Assembly: GCA_963978545.1 (NCBI GenBank) | Contig: OZ021724.1 | Coordinates: 102,999,523 to 103,063,522 of the forward strand | DNA length: 64,000 nucleotides | Source of the DNA: Linyphia triangularis | Lineage: Eukaryota; Arthropoda; Arachnida; Araneae; Linyphiidae | Direction: 5' to 3' | Part shown: piece by piece, positions 34,501 to 45,329 of the stretch | Position numbering within the stretch: position 1 is the stretch's first letter | Layout of the letters: each line of letters starts with the position of its first letter | Notes under the pieces: model-generated | Told to the model about the DNA's origin: nothing | The model's input: the letters and a program-made list of their open reading frames with translations, nothing else | Database searches by the model: none | Translations under genes and position numbers: made by a program

Positions 34501-34790
34501 TAATTTTTTCGATTTTCGTTCGTTATTGTGAAGCAAATAATTGCGAATTGATATGAATTTTTCAAATAGAATTCTTTTAAAAAACTTCCACCAAAAATTC
34601 AATTGAAAGTACTGACCATATGAACCTTATTTTTGTACTTGAATTTGATCAAAACTATTATTTTTTTGCAAAACAGTTTTCAAGATATTTCCCCCCATAA
34701 AACAGGGAGTTAGAAGGGATTGGGGATTCTCAGAAACCCTATCTTCCCTCTTCTCTCCATGGGGGGTTGAAAGCCCCACTTCCTTTCGGT
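31550..34790. other. ~3.2-kb insertion within the BEL/Pao gag
   Basis: This block separates the first part of gag from its zinc knuckles and has no BEL/Pao similarity. Its borders are pyrimidine- or purine-rich (CCCCCCTTTCCTTCC at 31571; GGGGGGTTGAAAGCCCC at 34760). I could not match the two borders as inverted or direct repeats. Inside are a short piggyBac-like frame (31800-31931) and a copy of the dispersed repeat also seen at 20490-20800 (here ~33660-34200). The rest is unassigned AT-rich DNA. Confidence 0.55.
31800..31931 (+). pseudogene. Possible piggyBac-like transposase N-terminus (44 aa)
   Basis: ATG at 31800 opens MSKRKRGLTPEEIQKLLAEL, followed by acidic EDETFDDSDSD. This resembles the start of piggyBac-type transposases (basic residues, L-T-x-EEI-x-x-LL, acidic patch). 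It stops after 44 residues and nothing of the catalytic core follows. It could be a deletion derivative or unrelated low-complexity sequence. Confidence 0.4.
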
Positions 34791-34816
34791 TCGTTATCTA
34801 CCCTCCAACATAGTAG

Positions 34817-35484
34817 GTGGTACCTAAGGAGGGGATGACATTGTTACTAAAAGTCCCGTCTTTTAAAGTATCTGTTGAAATAATTTTCCCGACTTCTAAA
34901 GGTTATATTGCATGTTCCAGTTTTGGCAATGAATCGGTTAGTAAAAGTTTTAATAATTTAGAAAGAGGAAAACTAAGCACCGCATCCTGCATATACTCAG
35001 GCGAGGAAGAAAGGTTAAACAAATGCTGTATTTGGTGTGAGAAGAAAAGTCATAATTCTCAAGATTGTAACCAGATTAAAAACTTTGATAGGGAAAAGAA
35101 GATTAATATTCTTAAACGTAAAGGTGCCTGTTTCAGCTTCTTAAAGAAGGGACACTCTTCTAAAAATTGTAAATCAGGGATTAAATGCTTATTATGCAAT
35201 TATTCGCTCTATGTAATAATGTGCCCAAGATTAAATGATAAAAATAAATACATTAAAGGTCCTAAACTAGATGAATGGCGACTAAAGTTGAAAGTGAAGC
35301 TAAAGAAACCGAAGCATTGTCTTCCCATGAAATGAATGGAACTTTATTACAGACACTTATAGTGAAGGTTAAAAGTAAAAATAACTCATATAAGTTAGCA
35401 AGATTGCTTTTAGATTCAGGATCCCAGCGATCGTATATAACAAAAGATGGCGTGGCTAAATTAGATTTAGAAAAAACGTGCTAA
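34817..35484 (+). pseudogene. BEL/Pao gag zinc knuckles and aspartic protease start
   Basis: The first frame has CIWCEKKSHNSQDC and further Cys/His-rich spacing ending KNCKSGIKCLLC, the C-terminal knuckles of BEL/Pao gag, although the second has lost a typical Cys (CFSFLKKGHSSKNC). An overlapping frame from 35275 gives ARLLLDSGSQRSYIT, with the DSG active-site triad of the A17-type protease. A stop at 35482-35484 interrupts the protease. Confidence 0.85.
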
Positions 35485-35526
35485 GAGACTCTTTCACGTA
35501 GCCTATTTGGTGGTGCTAAAACTAAA

Positions 35527-36360
35527 TTGCAGAAACATGGCGTGTATGATGTTACATTTCTTAGTTGTGATGAGCAATTTGAAATAAAAGTTACGATGCT
35601 CGATCAAGAAATAATCTGTAATTTTGTACCCAGATTATCCAAAGAACATTTATCTTCACTTGAGTTAGGCAATGTACGGCTTTCTGACGCAGAATACGAT
35701 ATTTCAGAAGTAAAAATTTTACTAGGAGCGGATGTAATGGGTAAATTGTTAACTGGAAATATCAAAAAATTGGAAGAAGACCTATTCGCCGTGGAAACTA
35801 AATTGGGATGGACAATTATGGGCAAAACGAAGTCACGCAATGGACATGATGTAGCGAGCACTCTTTGTTGCTTGAATGGAATTTCTATTCCGGACCTATG
35901 GAGATTAGAAACTATAGGAATTAAAGATCCTGCTGATATTAAATCAAAAGAAGATACAGATAAAGAACTTGTACATTTTTTTGAGAAAACAAATTGCGTC
36001 AACAAAGAAGGAAGATATGAAGTAAGGTTACCATTCAAAACAAGTTGCCCTGAACTGCGAAACAATAAAGAAGTGGCAACCAGAAGATTTTTCAATTCAA
36101 CCAGAAAACTGAAAAATGCAGGAAAATATGAAGACTATTGTCAAGTTTTTGAAGAATGGTTGACAGATGGTGTTATTATACCGAATGATCATGAAAACAA
36201 AGGCTATTATCTACCTCACAGAGCAGTCATCAAAGAATCTAGCTTGACTACCAAAATCAGACCTGTTTTCGATGCATCCGTGAAAGATGAAAAGGGAAAT
36301 TCTCTTAACAACTGCTTAGAAAAGGGACCTAACCTAATCGACAAGATTCCAGAGAAGTAG
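35527..36360 (+). pseudogene. BEL/Pao pol: protease end and start of reverse transcriptase
   Basis: An open stretch of 277 codons. EVKILLGADVMGKLLTGNIK matches the second conserved protease segment (ILIGADxxxxL), and the region after KLGWTIMGK is the spacer before RT. RLPFKTSCPELRNNKEVATR and KIRPVFDASVKDEKGNSLNN mark the fingers of a Pao RT. The frame ends at a TAG (36358-36360) before the catalytic YVDD region. Confidence 0.87.
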
Positions 36361-37666
36361 ATTCAATTTCGAGAACATGCTATTGCAGTGACAGCAGACG
36401 TAAAGAGGACATTTCTTCAGATCAATTTGGATAAAACAGATAGACTACTTAAAATTTCTTTGGTGGAAGGACCCACCTTGGGTGAAACTAGAAGAAAAAG
36501 ACTGGTCAAAATCTAACATTCTCGTTCCCGAAGAGGATGTTAATAAAGAAAAAAAGGAAGACTGCTGTTATGCAATTGAGCTGTGAAGAACAGAATTTTA
36601 CAGGAAAATTACTCTACTTTTCTCAGTATACGAAAAATGTGAGAACGATTAATTGGATACAGAGGTTCGTTTTCAACAGTTTATACTGCAGAAAGAAGAA
36701 GGGATAGTTGATTTTTGAAGAGGTCCAAGAGGCAGAAGGGAAACTGCTGCAGTGCATCCAAAAGGAATGTTTCCAAATTGAAGGAGCTAAGATGTTAGAG
36801 AAGATGCAGACTTCCAAAGATGAGAAAGAAATAATAAGTCTAAGTACGAAACTCGTTGATTGGAATGAAGTTATGACATTTTCGACCGTGCAGAAAATCC
36901 AGTGGAATTTCAATCCTCTTGCCTCCTCGTGGTGGAGAGGATGGTGGGAGAGGATAGTAAGAATGGTTAAGGAACTGTTAAGAAGAGTTCTAGGAAAGTC
37001 AACAGTAAACTACGTAGAACTAGAGACAATTTTATGTGACTGCGAAGCGACTATTAATTCGCGACCACTTACCTACATCAGTGATGAAGCTGACAGCTTA
37101 AGGCCTTTGACTCCAGCAAGTTTCATGCAAAGTTTACCTCACAACGAAGTTCCAGACTTGGGGATAACATAGACATCAATAGCTGTAGCAAAAGACTTCG
37201 TTATGTTCAGAAGCTTCGCATGGACTTGAGAACTAGGTTTCGAAGTGAATACTTAGCCTTGTTGATTCACCAAGGAAACCGAAAGGCTGAGACTTTACGT
37301 GTCGGAGATGTTGTCCTGGTAGGCTCCGATGCAAAACGAATAAACTGGCCTCTTGGGCTGGTCATGGATATTTATCCTGGTGCTGATGGGCATGCTAGAG
37401 TCGCCAGAGTGAAAACTTCAAAAGGAGAAAGAATTAGGCCATTCCAGCGGTTGTATCTGATGGAGATGGTTGACCGACCGCAGAAAGCACTTGAGACGCC
37501 GAAAGAGACTATTCCATCGGAGGACGATGCGGACAATGACATACAAGAACTATCCAGTGACGTACAGGAGAAAATAAAAGAGACTGTATCGAACAAAACC
37601 ATTGGAAGTAAAGTGGTGACCAGATTGTGTAGAACTGTTAAGGTTCCGGAGCTTTTGAACCTTTGA
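36361..37666 (+). pseudogene. BEL/Pao pol remainder: residual RT, integrase end and DUF5641
   Basis: 36361-36450 still resembles RT (AVTADVKRTFLQINLDKTD), but the YxDD catalytic motif and RNase H are missing, so a large deletion lies near 36450-36700. From 36708 the integrase side appears. FNPLASSWWRGWWERIVRMV and CEATINSRPLTYISDEADSL are the conserved end of the Pao integrase core. RVGDVVLVGSDAKRINWPLG, typical of the DUF5641 C-terminal domain, follows in a new frame (37220-37666). A stop near 37170 separates the two. Confidence 0.87.
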
Positions 37667-37717
37667 CGGAACTGTTGCAATTTTCTGTAAATTTTTAAAA
37701 ATTGCAAGTTGGGAGGA

Positions 37718-37973
37718 TGTTGCGGAATGGTAAGTGAGTGGCAACGATTACGAATTGTAAAGCGAGAGTTGCCATGGAGACGCTGGTGTATTTCTAAAAA
37801 GAATATCTGTAATTCTAAAAATAATAATATCTGATGTTCGTATTCAAAAGATTTAGGCGACGGTTGATGTTTGTCAAAATTAAATGTGTTCGTCGTAATA
37901 CTGTGGAGTTCTTTATTAATAGTTATCCATAACTACGAAATTTCGAACCTGATCTACTTGGTTTAATTCAACA
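37718..37973 (+). repeat. BEL/Pao 3' LTR
   Basis: TGTTGCGGAATGG to TTCAACA, preceded by the purine tract TTGGGAGGA. The right-hand target duplication AATGT (37974-37978) lies within the transporter intron, directly next to the exon-3 donor. Confidence 0.92.
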
Positions 37974-37987
37974 AATGTAACACTCAC

Positions 37988-38311
37988 CAGATGAGCCAAC
38001 TTTTCCATTTATAATACTGCTTACGCCTCTTCCCGGCATCTCAACTGGATGTTTGCGATGCTGAGGAGTTAAATGAGGAGGAGAGACGAAGAGAGCCGCT
38101 CCCAGGATCGCATTGAGCATCACTCCTCCCAGTAAGAGGAGGCACCCTCCAAGTCCGAACTCCTCAAGGAGGATGCTGGAGAGGAGAGGAAAGATGAAAG
38201 ATCCCGCTGATGAACCGGAGTAGGCCACACCGAGAGCCAGTGCCCGGTACTGGCTAAAGTGCTGGTTGAGGATTACGTGGGTGAGAGGTACTACCAGACC
38301 CACACCGACTC
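37988..38311 (-). CDS. SLC16-like transporter, coding exon 3
   Basis: 324 nt, phase 1 at both ends. The acceptor is TTAATTTCTTCAACAG (AG at 38313-38312) and the donor TCTG|GTGAGT (GT at 37987-37986). It encodes VGVGLVVPLTHVILNQHF, then FSQYRALALGVAYSGSSAG, the best family signature in the gene: SLC16 TM5 motif YFxKRRxLAxGxAxSGSSxG. Two more hydrophobic helices (FIFPLLSSILLEEFGL; CLLLLGGVMLNAILGAALFV) and the start of the cytoplasmic loop (PPHLTPQHRKHPVEMPGRG) follow. Transposable elements lie 14 nt from the donor and 17 nt from the acceptor. Confidence 0.92.
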
Positions 38312-38330
38312 CTGTTGAAGAAATTAATGT

Positions 38331-38685
38331 TATACTAAACTCTAACTTAACTTGACATCACTAGACGATAGATCTTCGCCGTGCTCATAGGCAATTAATC
38401 CATTTTAGCGGAGTGAAGACATAATTCTCGCCAAACTTTAAAGACTTTTGTTCTCTACAGGGTTGCTGGGCTGAGTTTCCTAGCTTGATTTTTTTTTTGT
38501 GGGATGGAAGGAGAATAAAAAGGGAATGGGGTGATACAGTATTCCTATCCATCCCGTTTGTCGAACAAAAGGCTACATGGTTTGGCGAACATTATGCTTT
38601 CACGCCGCCAAAATGGATAAATTGCCTATGAGCACTGTGACTATCTACCGTTTAGTGATGTCAAGTTAAGTTGAAGTTTAGTATA
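38331..38685. mobile_element. Palindromic foldback element C, copy 3 (355 bp, expanded centre)
   Basis: TATACTAAACTCTAACTTAA at the left and TTGAAGTTTAGTATA at the right, with CATTTTAGCGGAGTGAAGAC and its inverted partner inside. The centre has ~100 bp extra, including a T run. It starts 17 nt upstream of the exon-3 acceptor AG, so part of the branch-point region may derive from it. Confidence 0.87.
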
Positions 38686-38875
38686 GTTGTTAAGGATTTT
38701 TTTTTTATTCAAGGGAAATGTGTCGAAACATCATTAAAAATATGATTTAGATTTTAAAGGGAAGTGTCTTCCGAAAGGTCTATCAAGAGGAAACTTGCGC
38801 AATATTTTTGCATCATAAAAAATAGGAGAATATTCGGAAAGCTTTCTGAAAAGCACCCTGAAATCGAAACTAAAC

Positions 38876-40227
38876 TACAGGGTATCTACAGGTTAAGTCA
38901 GTACCTATATTAGTAGCAATGAATATTTCAAAGAGTTAACAACCTATCACAGTTTTATTTTCCATTGATTTCATTACTAGCTGTGTGGCCCCGCGCTGCT
39001 GGGGACTCGTTGAAGGGCATCTATCAGTTCTTTGTTGCATAGACGCGGAGTTTCTTCGGATTGTTGTTGGTGATCAGATTACAATGTACCTATAACAAAT
39101 TCATGTTTTCGTTCATTTTGTAATAGCGCTCTCGGTCATTCTCCGGTCGATGCTGTTTTTGCAGCGGTGATACCCTAGCTCTCTTGGAGGCAGATGCTCT
39201 ATACTTAGCATCTATATTCGTTCTTCTCTTTGGCGGCATATTAGTAAATGTCAACATGATTTGAAAGTTTTTAGTGAATTTCAATAATCTTTGGCGAATC
39301 TACAATTGAGGTTGCAAGTGATGAAGACAAATTGAGTCTAAATAATTCGATGCTAAGCTAGATTCTTTGTGTATTTTGGCTCAACAAACTATGCCTGGTG
39401 TCTATAATGCAGCTCTAGCCTCTGCTTTAAAACAATTGAGGCTGTTAGTGATGAAGTCAAATTGAGTCTAAATAATCCGTTGCTATGCTAGATTCTTTGT
39501 GTATTTTGGCTCAACAAACTATGCCTGGTGTCTATAATGCAGCTCTAGCCTCTGCTTTAAAACAATTGAGGCTGTTAGTGATGAAGTCAAATTGAGTCTA
39601 AATAATCCGTTGCTATGCTAGATTCTTTGTGTATTTTGGCTCTACAAAATATGCATGGTGTCTACAATACAACTCTAGCCTCTGCTCTAAAAATAATCAT
39701 GAAAATATATAGCACCAAGTTTTTAATTTTTGTTTTTAAATAAAACAAAATCTGAACAAAGAAAAATTAACAGGCATTGACACGATAGCCCGCATTTTCC
39801 ACACATTTCTGTAATCTTTAAGGAACATAATCTACGGCTCCTCTCAAGCATTTCAACTGGAACATTTGCAAACACTTCACGGATGTTTTTTTTTAAGGTT
39901 TTTAATATCCCTTAATTTTAACTTGTTCATAAGCCACAAGTTAAAACCAAGGGATCAAACCAAGGGAGTTAATATCCGTGAACAAAGTATCCGTGAGGTG
40001 TTTGCAAGTGTTCCACAGTTAAGATGCTAAGAAGAGCTGTGGATTACGTTCCTTAAAGATTCCAGAAATGTGTCGGAAAATGCCGGTGCTTACGCTGAAA
40101 TGTAACTGAATAACCAAATTGTACACCTTGATAATGTATTCAATGGAAATAAAACTGTGATAGGTTGTTTACACTTTGAAATGCTCATTGTTACAAATAA
40201 AGGTACTGACTTTACAACGATCCTGTA
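38876..40227 (+). mobile_element. mariner-like element with ~90-bp TIRs and an internal hairpin
   Basis: The left arm begins TACAGGGTATCTACAGGTTA, then AAGTCAGTACCT and AACCTATCACAGTTTTATTTTCC. The right arm is its inverted match, ending GTTGTAAAGTCAGTACC in reverse complement, with the terminus TCCTGTA. Inside, 39790-39890 and 39995-40095 form another inverted repeat. The plus strand of the right arm resembles a mariner C-terminus in broken frame (RAVDYVP, then RFQKCVGKC). A 130-bp tandem repeat and a small minus-strand frame (39239-39090) starting MPPKRRTNIDAKYRASASK, possibly from a Helitron-like protein, are also contained. Confidence 0.7.
39303..39690. repeat. 130-bp tandem repeat, three copies
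   Basis: Units start with CAATTGAGGYTG at 39303, 39433 and 39563, and each contains CTAGATTCTTTGTGTATTTT and CAGCTCTAGCCTCTGCTT (or close variants). Copies two and three are the most alike. Confidence 0.92.
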
Positions 40228-40811
40228 CAAGCCAAGCCCGTAGCCAGGATTTTTTTCGGATGGGGGGGGGGGGGGATGGATGAAGATTTAATTAAATCCT
40301 TATTTTTATGTTATCTTACACGCTTATTTTGCTTCCAAGCCACGATCCAACAGGAAAAAAATGAGAGTAGACATTTATTTATTAGTTCGTGCATGTTTTC
40401 ATATCATACAAGATTATCGATGTCTAGTTATGAAAACTGTATGCAATAGCTTTCAAGCGTATTCACATGATTCTTGTACAGAAATTCAGTGAAAGAATAT
40501 GTTTTAATTCTATTCTCTCTATTTTACATATTAGTGCATGAAGACTTATGTGTGAAATCTACAACTCATGGATTGGATTATGTCCATATCGTTCATTTTA
40601 GTGTTTGTTATAAAAGTTAGTCTTCACGCTATAGCCAGTGAACTATGTTTCGATAGTATCACTCACTATGAATAAGCATGACAACAGCATAACAGAACAC
40701 AGAAAATAAGAAATATATAAATCAATATTTCACAGGTAATGGACAATGTTCCAATTTTCCCTAATTATACAGACGAGCTTTTTAAAGTTAAGAAAGAGCT
40801 ATTTCTCTTAA

Positions 40812-41555
40812 CCCTTTCAGTCCCAATTATTTATTTTTCATTTTAAAAATTTGAAATTTATAAAATATACTCATTTGTTATCCAGAATAACAGGGTTGAA
40901 AGCAATTTTTTTTTTTTTAATTTTTTAATTAAAATTCAAAATGATTCCGAAGGGCATCATTGGGCATGAGGCATCGGACAAGTCTAAGCTACTTCGCTTC
41001 GGCATTTCTAAATAAATCAAATGAAATTTGAAATCTTCTATTTTGTTGTAAATATATCTTAACGTAGTGAATATTGCTAGAAAAAAATTGCAATAACGTG
41101 GTAATAACAGTACAAATCTAAAATAAATAATATAGACGGGAAAAGGTGTTGAGTTGTACTCAACTTCCACTGATGCCAAATGGAATCACCACTTTTCAAT
41201 CATTGCAATGTTAAAATTTTAAAATATTTATTCGTTAAAAATGATTAATATACATTTTTTAAATATTAAAGAAAATAATACGAACATATTTGAAAGAGTT
41301 ATTTAATTTATATTACTTAAAAAAATGAAATTAATTTCGGCATCTTTTTTTGGAATTGAGAAAACATAAAAAAGCATCATTTCATTCATCAACAGAACCC
41401 GTGCAGCCATGTATTGGTGAAAAAGAAATATATATTTGGGCAGAGAATAGTTTGATGATTGTAAAAACGTTGATTCGAATTCACTGGGAGTATTAGAAGG
41501 AGAAAAAAATTCGTAAATGTTATGATTCCAATTGGCATTACTGGTATTGAAAGGG
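40812..41555. mobile_element. piggyBac-type MITE (744 bp, TTAA target)
   Basis: Flanked by TTAA at 40808-40811 and 41556-41559. The ends are CCCTTTCAGTCCCAATTA and inverted CTGGTATTGAAAGGG, so the TIR is CCCTTTCA followed by a looser match. TTAA duplication with CCC termini is characteristic of piggyBac. The minus-strand frame inside (41179-40925) is not recognisable as a transposase. Confidence 0.72.
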
Positions 41556-41606
41556 TTAATGGTGTTGCTATCTTTTCAAAATGAATATTTCCCTTATCAA
41601 GCTTTG

Positions 41607-42270
41607 TAGACTGAGAGGCGACTGCAATTTTTGGACCCCATCGAACATCATTCTGAATTTTTTTTACAGAAATTAGAGAAAAGTGAGTAGATTATGAATC
41701 CACTGGTTTGCCGTGGCAAAAATTGGCCGAAACGGGTCAAAAATCGATTTTCAATAAGTTGAACTAAATCCAATTGCCAAATGCGCCATAACTTTAAAAA
41801 TAATGAGCATTTTTTTATTTGGTAACCCTCACTCTTTAATTTTCAATTAAGAAGGTTGAAGACGATTCAGATATCTGGCGATGGTCTACTTGCATCTATT
41901 AAAAGAGACCCAAGTTGGCAATAAAAATTACGTCACTGATGATGTAACTAATGTCGCCAATTTGGCTTGCTTTTAAAAGATACCAAGTTTTCCGAGCCAG
42001 AGATCAGAAATCGTTTACGCTTTTTTTCATTGAAAATCAAAATGCAGCGGGTTGCCAGACGAAAAAGTTTGTTATCTTTTTAGCAAGTTGTGACAGATTT
42101 GGCAATCTGATTTTAGTTCAACTCCTTCCAAGTCGATTTTTGATAAGTTTCGGCCATTTTTGCCACGGCAGACCAGTGGATTCGTAATCTACTCACTTTT
42201 CTCTAATTTCTATAAAAAATTCAGAATGATGTTCGATGGGGTCAAAAAATGGCAATTGTCTCTCGGACTA
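41607..42270. mobile_element. Foldback element B, copy 3 (664 bp)
   Basis: TAGACTGAGAGGCGACTGCA to CAATTGTCTCTCGGACTA, with ~200-bp inverted arms. The centre is TTACGTCACTGATGATGTAA, one base from the symmetric form. Confidence 0.88.
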
Positions 42271-42356
42271 TTGCGTATAAGATATCGTTTTACACATCTT
42301 GAAATGACATGAAACACCCATAATAACGCAATTATTTTAAATAACAATAATAATAA

Positions 42357-42476
<120 letters not shown>

Positions 42477-42554
42477 TTCTTTACCAGAAATAAGGTTATA
42501 AATAAGTTTCAGAAATAATATCACTATATATTTGATTTTAAATAAATGACCAAC

Positions 42555-42698
42555 CTTGCAGTGCGCCGTAGAGGTAAACAATTTGATTGATATTCGTAGC
42601 TATACTGCTGGTGCTAACTGCAACAGAGGCCAATAGCACCCCCAACATGGCCAGGTTTCTGATACTGATGTGGTAAGTGAGGAACCCCGAGAAAGCCC
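42555..42698 (-). CDS. SLC16-like transporter, coding exon 2
   Basis: 144 nt, phase 1 at both ends. The acceptor is GTTATTCTTTTCTCAG (AG at 42700-42699) and the donor GCAAG|GTTGGT. It encodes AFSGFLTYHISIRNLAMLGV, the TM2-TM3 loop with the basic R expected there, then ASVAVSTSSIATNINQIV and YLYGALQG. The last reads directly into VGVGLV of exon 3, as in the family TM3-TM4 region (YGxxxGxGxG). The exon is short and has no similarity to the repeats around it. The donor +3 T is weaker than in other exons. Confidence 0.88.
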
Positions 42699-43839
42699 CT
42701 GAGAAAAGAATAACAAATAAGAAATCTACTTAAGGTATACACATACAATTGAGAGGATTTTATTTAATTTTCAGGTAATAATTTCAAACTTTTCGGCAGT
42801 ATATCAGTATTAAAAATGATGCATTTCTATATATAAACTTTTTTTTCCGTCAATTTTTTAATCAGCTAATTGCAATTAAAGTGACTAATTAGGACATTAT
42901 TTGAACATACATAAATAAACTTGTAATATACTTAGAGGTATGATTTTTACTGCAAATAAAATATATTATATTGAGTCATGTTCCTATGGAGAATTTTGAA
43001 TTTAGTTGCAATATTTATTTAATTATAAATTTTTAAATAAAAAGTTTAAAAAATTACATAGTTTTTAACAAAAAATTAAGGTTAAAATATATTCATAAAA
43101 AATGTGTTTATAACAATATATGTTAGATTCTCAATAAGAAACACATTCACAACTTGTGTCTACATAAAAAAATTAGAATTTTGTAAATTGGACAATTTAT
43201 TATGAAGTTATGACTTTTTGGCGTAAAGTCATATAACGCCAAAATGGTCATTCTTCAGAAAACGTGTTTAAAGTTTAAACCACTAATGAACGTGATACAA
43301 AACAGGTTCACAAAACCCATTGTAAATTTAAAAAGTAATTTGAGTCTCAGAAAGAAAATGGTATTATTTTAAAGGTAATGAATTCGGGAACAAAAAAACA
43401 AAAATGCTGACTTGAGTCAAATTTTGAAATTCCTAATGTATATGTATACCTTAACCCTTGGTAAGTCGCGCGGTTGACAATTGTCCTCCACAATTATTGT
43501 TTTGTTAATTTTTCAATAGATAGCAACCCGTGATCAAAGTCTGCTCCAGTACCTTTCTATCTATCTTTGACGTTTGCCTACGTGTATTCATTCAGTTCCA
43601 TGCGTGTACTCAGGCGACACAGAACCTATTTTGTTGACGTTTGTCCCCCCACGCGACCAACCCTGTATTCTAATTTTGGTAAATAATCTAAAAGTTTTTT
43701 GTTTTTAATTTTTATTATATTTTTATATTTTTTATGTATTGTGAGGGGTGTATGTTATTTTTATGATATGATGCGACTGACAGATTATTTCTCAGCAATA
43801 CAAGAAAAAATGCAATTTTTTTTAACATGAATTCATTTT
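42699..43839. other. Intron sequence, AT-rich, no element recognised
   Basis: No gene or transposon end visible. A GC-richer stretch near 43450-43670 (CTTGGTAAGTCGCGCGGTTG, GTTTGTCCCCCCACGCGACC) is unassigned. Confidence 0.4.
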
Positions 43840-44264
<425 letters not shown>

Positions 44265-44270
<6 letters not shown>

Positions 44271-44405
44271 AAAGTAGAAATTTGCTCCGAAAAACTTTGT
44301 TTCTGGCAAAATTGAAAATCAAATAAAAAAAATCATGTATCGATATTTTTTTCTTTGGAATGATATAGTATCGATATTTATTTTGATCGATATTTCCGAC
44401 CTCTA
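44265..44405. mobile_element. Fragment of the TATCGATA-rich hAT-like element, inverted
   Basis: Reverse complement of the first ~140 bp of the elements at 19880 and 24423: CGAAAAACTTTGTTTCTGGC, ATGTATCGATATTTTTTTC and the terminus GATCGATATTTCCGACCTCTA. Confidence 0.82.
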
Positions 44406-44489
44406 ATTGCCAAGCATGCGCTATCCAGAAGTTGCAGTTGGAGTCTCTAACTGCAACTGGATAGTTCATGCTTTGCCATTGCCTTAAGG

Positions 44490-44930
44490 GCATTTCTACT
44501 GGAACTTCGGAGGTGGGGATGTTTAAAACACCTTAAGAGGCATTACCATAGCGATTTTGATCGAAATCGTTAGAGCCGTTTTTTAGCAATCATTGAAAAA
44601 CATAATTTTTCCAATGGCAGCTATCTTATGCGCATGCGCGATTTCGACGAAAACTTTAATGGTAAGTCCCATGGCCACCATCTACATGCACACCAAATTT
44701 GAACATCGTAGGTCAATTAATTTTTTTTTCCCCTTGTTTTTTTTCCAGTTTATCTGGCGTCGTCAGCAACACGAGAGAAATAATGCGCCGAAACTTTCGC
44801 CACCCATGCCTAACACAACCTCGCTGTCTAGAAGCTAACACGCTAACCACTATACCTTTTGGTCGGCCAATTTGTTCGGCAGTTATGATGTAAGATTTTT
44901 TTTTTTAACCGAAGACTATACTTTTATTAT
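44490..44930. repeat. Dispersed copy of the 59-62 kb repeat, interrupted by a SINE
   Basis: AACTTCGGAGGTGGGGATGT, CACCTTAAGAGGCATTACCA, GAACATCGTAGGTCAATT and ATGGGTAATTGAAAGTAA are shared with units at 59570-61790. The tRNA-derived SINE at 44720-44872 splits the unit between GGTCAATT and AATTTGTTCGG. Confidence 0.75.
44720..44872 (-). mobile_element. tRNA-derived SINE, copy 2 of three
   Basis: The minus-strand head GGCCGACCAAAAGGTATAGT includes the A box TAGTGGTTAGCG. The B box region is shortened (the GTTCGAGTCC part is missing here). The body shares TGCGCCGAAAC and GTCAGCAACACGAG in plus orientation with the other copies. AATT flanks it on both sides. Confidence 0.75.
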
Positions 44931-45329
44931 CCTATGTATACGTATGGGTAATTGAAAGTAATTAGTGCTTGAAATAACCACTATTGCCCTGCGATGGACC
45001 AGGTAATGGTCTCTAACTCTAAGGCTTTATTATACAGAGGCACTCTTGTGGCGAATGCGTGCCACAGTAACGACCCTATATTTTTAAAAATATATATTAT
45101 TTCAAATTTGCATATTGGCTATCATTAACTCTTAGTAATAGTTATCCTACCAGATATTTTTTTTTGTGTGATTAGTTTGGAAAAAATAGTAGTTGAGAAA
45201 AGTTACCTCCTTATTACAAAAGTAATTTTTCCTACTTGGTTTTAAATATTTTTTTTTTCAAAGTCAACAAAAGGTGGTAAAAATTTACAAATATGTCATA
45301 AATATTAAATAAGTAAGCTAGCTTGCATA
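44931..45329. other. Intron sequence, no element recognised
   Basis: No gene, repeat end or RNA could be recognised in this stretch. Confidence 0.4.

Larger units (their letters stand above)
30268..37973 (+). mobile_element. BEL/Pao LTR retrotransposon, full-length outline but decayed
   Basis: LTRs of 257 and 256 bp (30268-30524 and 37718-37973) start TGTTGCGGAATGG and end TTCAACA. The 5-bp target duplication is AATGT at 30263-30267 and 37974-37978. The region after the 5' LTR has TGGCGTCCGTGTGG (PBS position), and a purine tract TTGGGAGGA precedes the 3' LTR. Domain order is gag (DUF1759-like), zinc knuckles, aspartic protease, RT start and integrase/DUF5641-like end, which is the BEL/Pao order. 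The RT core is mostly deleted and a ~3.2-kb foreign piece interrupts gag. It is antisense to the transporter gene and its 3' LTR is 14 nt from a splice donor. Confidence 0.92.

Noticed and set aside
35604..36095. 163-codon minus-strand frame
   Set aside because: Antisense of the BEL/Pao pol region.
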